Shown here one piece after another: positions 63,291 through 64,000 of a stretch of 64,000 bases of DNA (position 1 is its first letter; every line of letters begins with the position of its first letter). The position numbers were made by a program, and so were the translations under genes. Below the pieces are notes generated by a model. The model searched no databases. It saw only the letters and a list, made by a program, of their open reading frames with translations, and was not told where the DNA came from. The DNA comes from Prorocentrum cordatum (taxonomy: Eukaryota; Sar; Dinophyceae; Prorocentrales; Prorocentraceae), in NCBI GenBank assembly GCA_963575745.1, contig CAUYUJ010009446.1, forward strand, positions 125,646 through 189,645, read 5' to 3'.

Positions 63291-63327
63291 CCCCACCCCC
63301 TTTGCGCTGGGAAGGGGCTGCTGGCAG

Positions 63328-63420
63328 GTGCCATTGTGGTGCGCAGTGGCTGCTTCCAACGAGCTGCCTGACACGGACGAGCTGGACGCGCTCTACGACA
63401 GGTTTTTGTTGAGGCGCCAG
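63328..63420 (+). CDS. MoxR/RavA ATPase, exon 6 (sensor 1 and arginine finger), 3' boundary approximate
   Basis: Phase 0: VPLWCA, then VAASNELPDTDELDALYDRF and LLRRQ. ASNELP contains the sensor 1 Asn and LYDRFLLR the arginine finger, both matching RavA (AASNELPE, LYDRMLIR). The acceptor is CTGGCAG|GTG. The 3' end is uncertain: GC at 63412 or 63424, or GT at 63441, could serve as donor, and family similarity fades after RRQ. The rest of the gene lies beyond the window. Confidence 0.92.
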
Positions 63421-63429
63421 AGCGGCATG

Positions 63430-63700
63430 ATGATGGGGGGGTGTAACGGCACGAGGAGGAGGTGGTTGAGGAGGGGGTGGCTGAGGAGGAGGAGGAGGAG
63501 GGGGAGGAGGAGGAGGAGGCGGAGGAGGAGGAGGAGGAGGAGGAGGAGGACGAGGGGGAGGAGGAAAAGACTAGGAAGTGAGAGGTGGTGAACGAGAACG
63601 AGGAGAGGAGGGGGAGAACAAATACGTAGAGGCAGAGGCGTAGGAGGAGGAGGGGGGATAGGAGGAGGGGGGGCGAATGGTTGCAAACAGATTGGGACAG
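63430..63700. repeat. GAG/GGA-rich tract after exon 6
   Basis: AGGAGG runs (63477-63560) and looser GGA to about 63670. The remainder to 64000 is unique, with no feature recognised. Confidence 0.85.
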
Positions 63701-64000
63701 TTTGACCCGAGTTGACAAAACAACGTTCAGAAGCGTTCTCTTCCTGCGGTCCCGCCCTCTGGTGCGTTTCCTCCTGGCCCTACTTTCGCCCCCCCGCCCG
63801 ACCCATATTACACCTGTTTGCTCTCCCCCTAGACCCCCTTCTCTGTCGAAGAAAACAAACATCATACACTTTACCCGTAAGAAGGTCCTCCTGGGTTTCT
63901 TGGATCGGCGATGGACCCCCAGCATGTTTTTCTGATTCTGCCCTTCCCTCCCGTGCACTCCCCACCCACCATCCCGCACATCCAGCCTCGAGCGACGCCG

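Larger units (their letters stand above)
46965..63327 (+). other. intron 5 of the MoxR gene (16.4 kb, GA-AG)
   Basis: Boundaries follow from exons 5 and 6. The intron contains a coding-like remnant (47.9-48.95 kb), the SL-bearing retrocopy (49.2-50.3 kb) and the nested LINE B/LINE D pair (50.36-63.2 kb). The 46965-47900 part is unique DNA with one CA run (47594-47623) and no feature I recognise. Confidence 0.8.

Overview
The window is nuclear DNA of a dinoflagellate. The decisive marker is the dinoflagellate trans-spliced leader (DinoSL, 22 nt, ends ...CCATTTTGGCTCAAG). It occurs as an exact copy at 17984-18005 (+), 50287-50308 (-) and 60751-60772 (-), with a degraded copy at 50360-50381 (+). 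High GC, very long introns with GC and GA as well as GT donors, 'AG|G' acceptors, abundant micro- and minisatellites and LINE-type retrotransposons all fit a core dinoflagellate. I cannot name the species.

The one host gene I can reconstruct lies on the + strand from about 24.9 kb to 63.4 kb and runs off the right end. Six short exons (24904-25017, 27116-27211, 42925-43008, 46098-46181, 46887-46964, 63328-~63420) join in phase 0 into the AAA+ core of a MoxR/RavA-type ATPase, with Walker A, the FGPLS insert, Walker B, sensor 1 and arginine finger in order. The introns are about 2.1, 15.7, 3.1, 0.7 and 16.4 kb. Nearly everything else from 25 to 63 kb is therefore intronic.

Layout. 0-8.4 kb: a 90-bp tandem array, a GTAT microsatellite, and a ~100-bp minisatellite family. 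8.4-14.6 kb: a tandem segmental duplication, each unit carrying a decayed PIF1-like helicase (- strand), a ~160-bp satellite and a GAT-rich tract. 14.6-17.8 kb: more satellites, including a CAGCCT hexamer array. 18.0-23.7 kb: degenerate LINE A (+) with an exact DinoSL at its 5' end, inserted in a TCC tract. 24-26.7 kb: composite repeats and exons 1-2. 27.3-32.9 kb: degenerate LINE C inside intron 2. 33-42.7 kb: repeats with no recognisable gene. 43-49 kb: exons 3-5, a 19-bp palindrome and decayed coding-like stretches. 49.2-50.3 kb: a DinoSL-bearing retrocopy (-). 50.4-63.2 kb: LINE B (+), split by the complete LINE D (-, 50984-60772).

LINE D is the best-preserved element. It has ORF1 (909 aa) and ORF2 (2080 aa), both intact, a DinoSL as its first 22 nt, a short GCGAA-type 3' tail and a 12-bp target-site duplication (CAACTCGGTTCT). 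Its ORF2 has RNase H in front of the endonuclease and reverse transcriptase, the reverse of the usual LINE order. The main points of interest are the split MoxR/RavA gene, the RNase H-first LINE, and retrotransposons that carry the host spliced leader and sit in TCC tracts.
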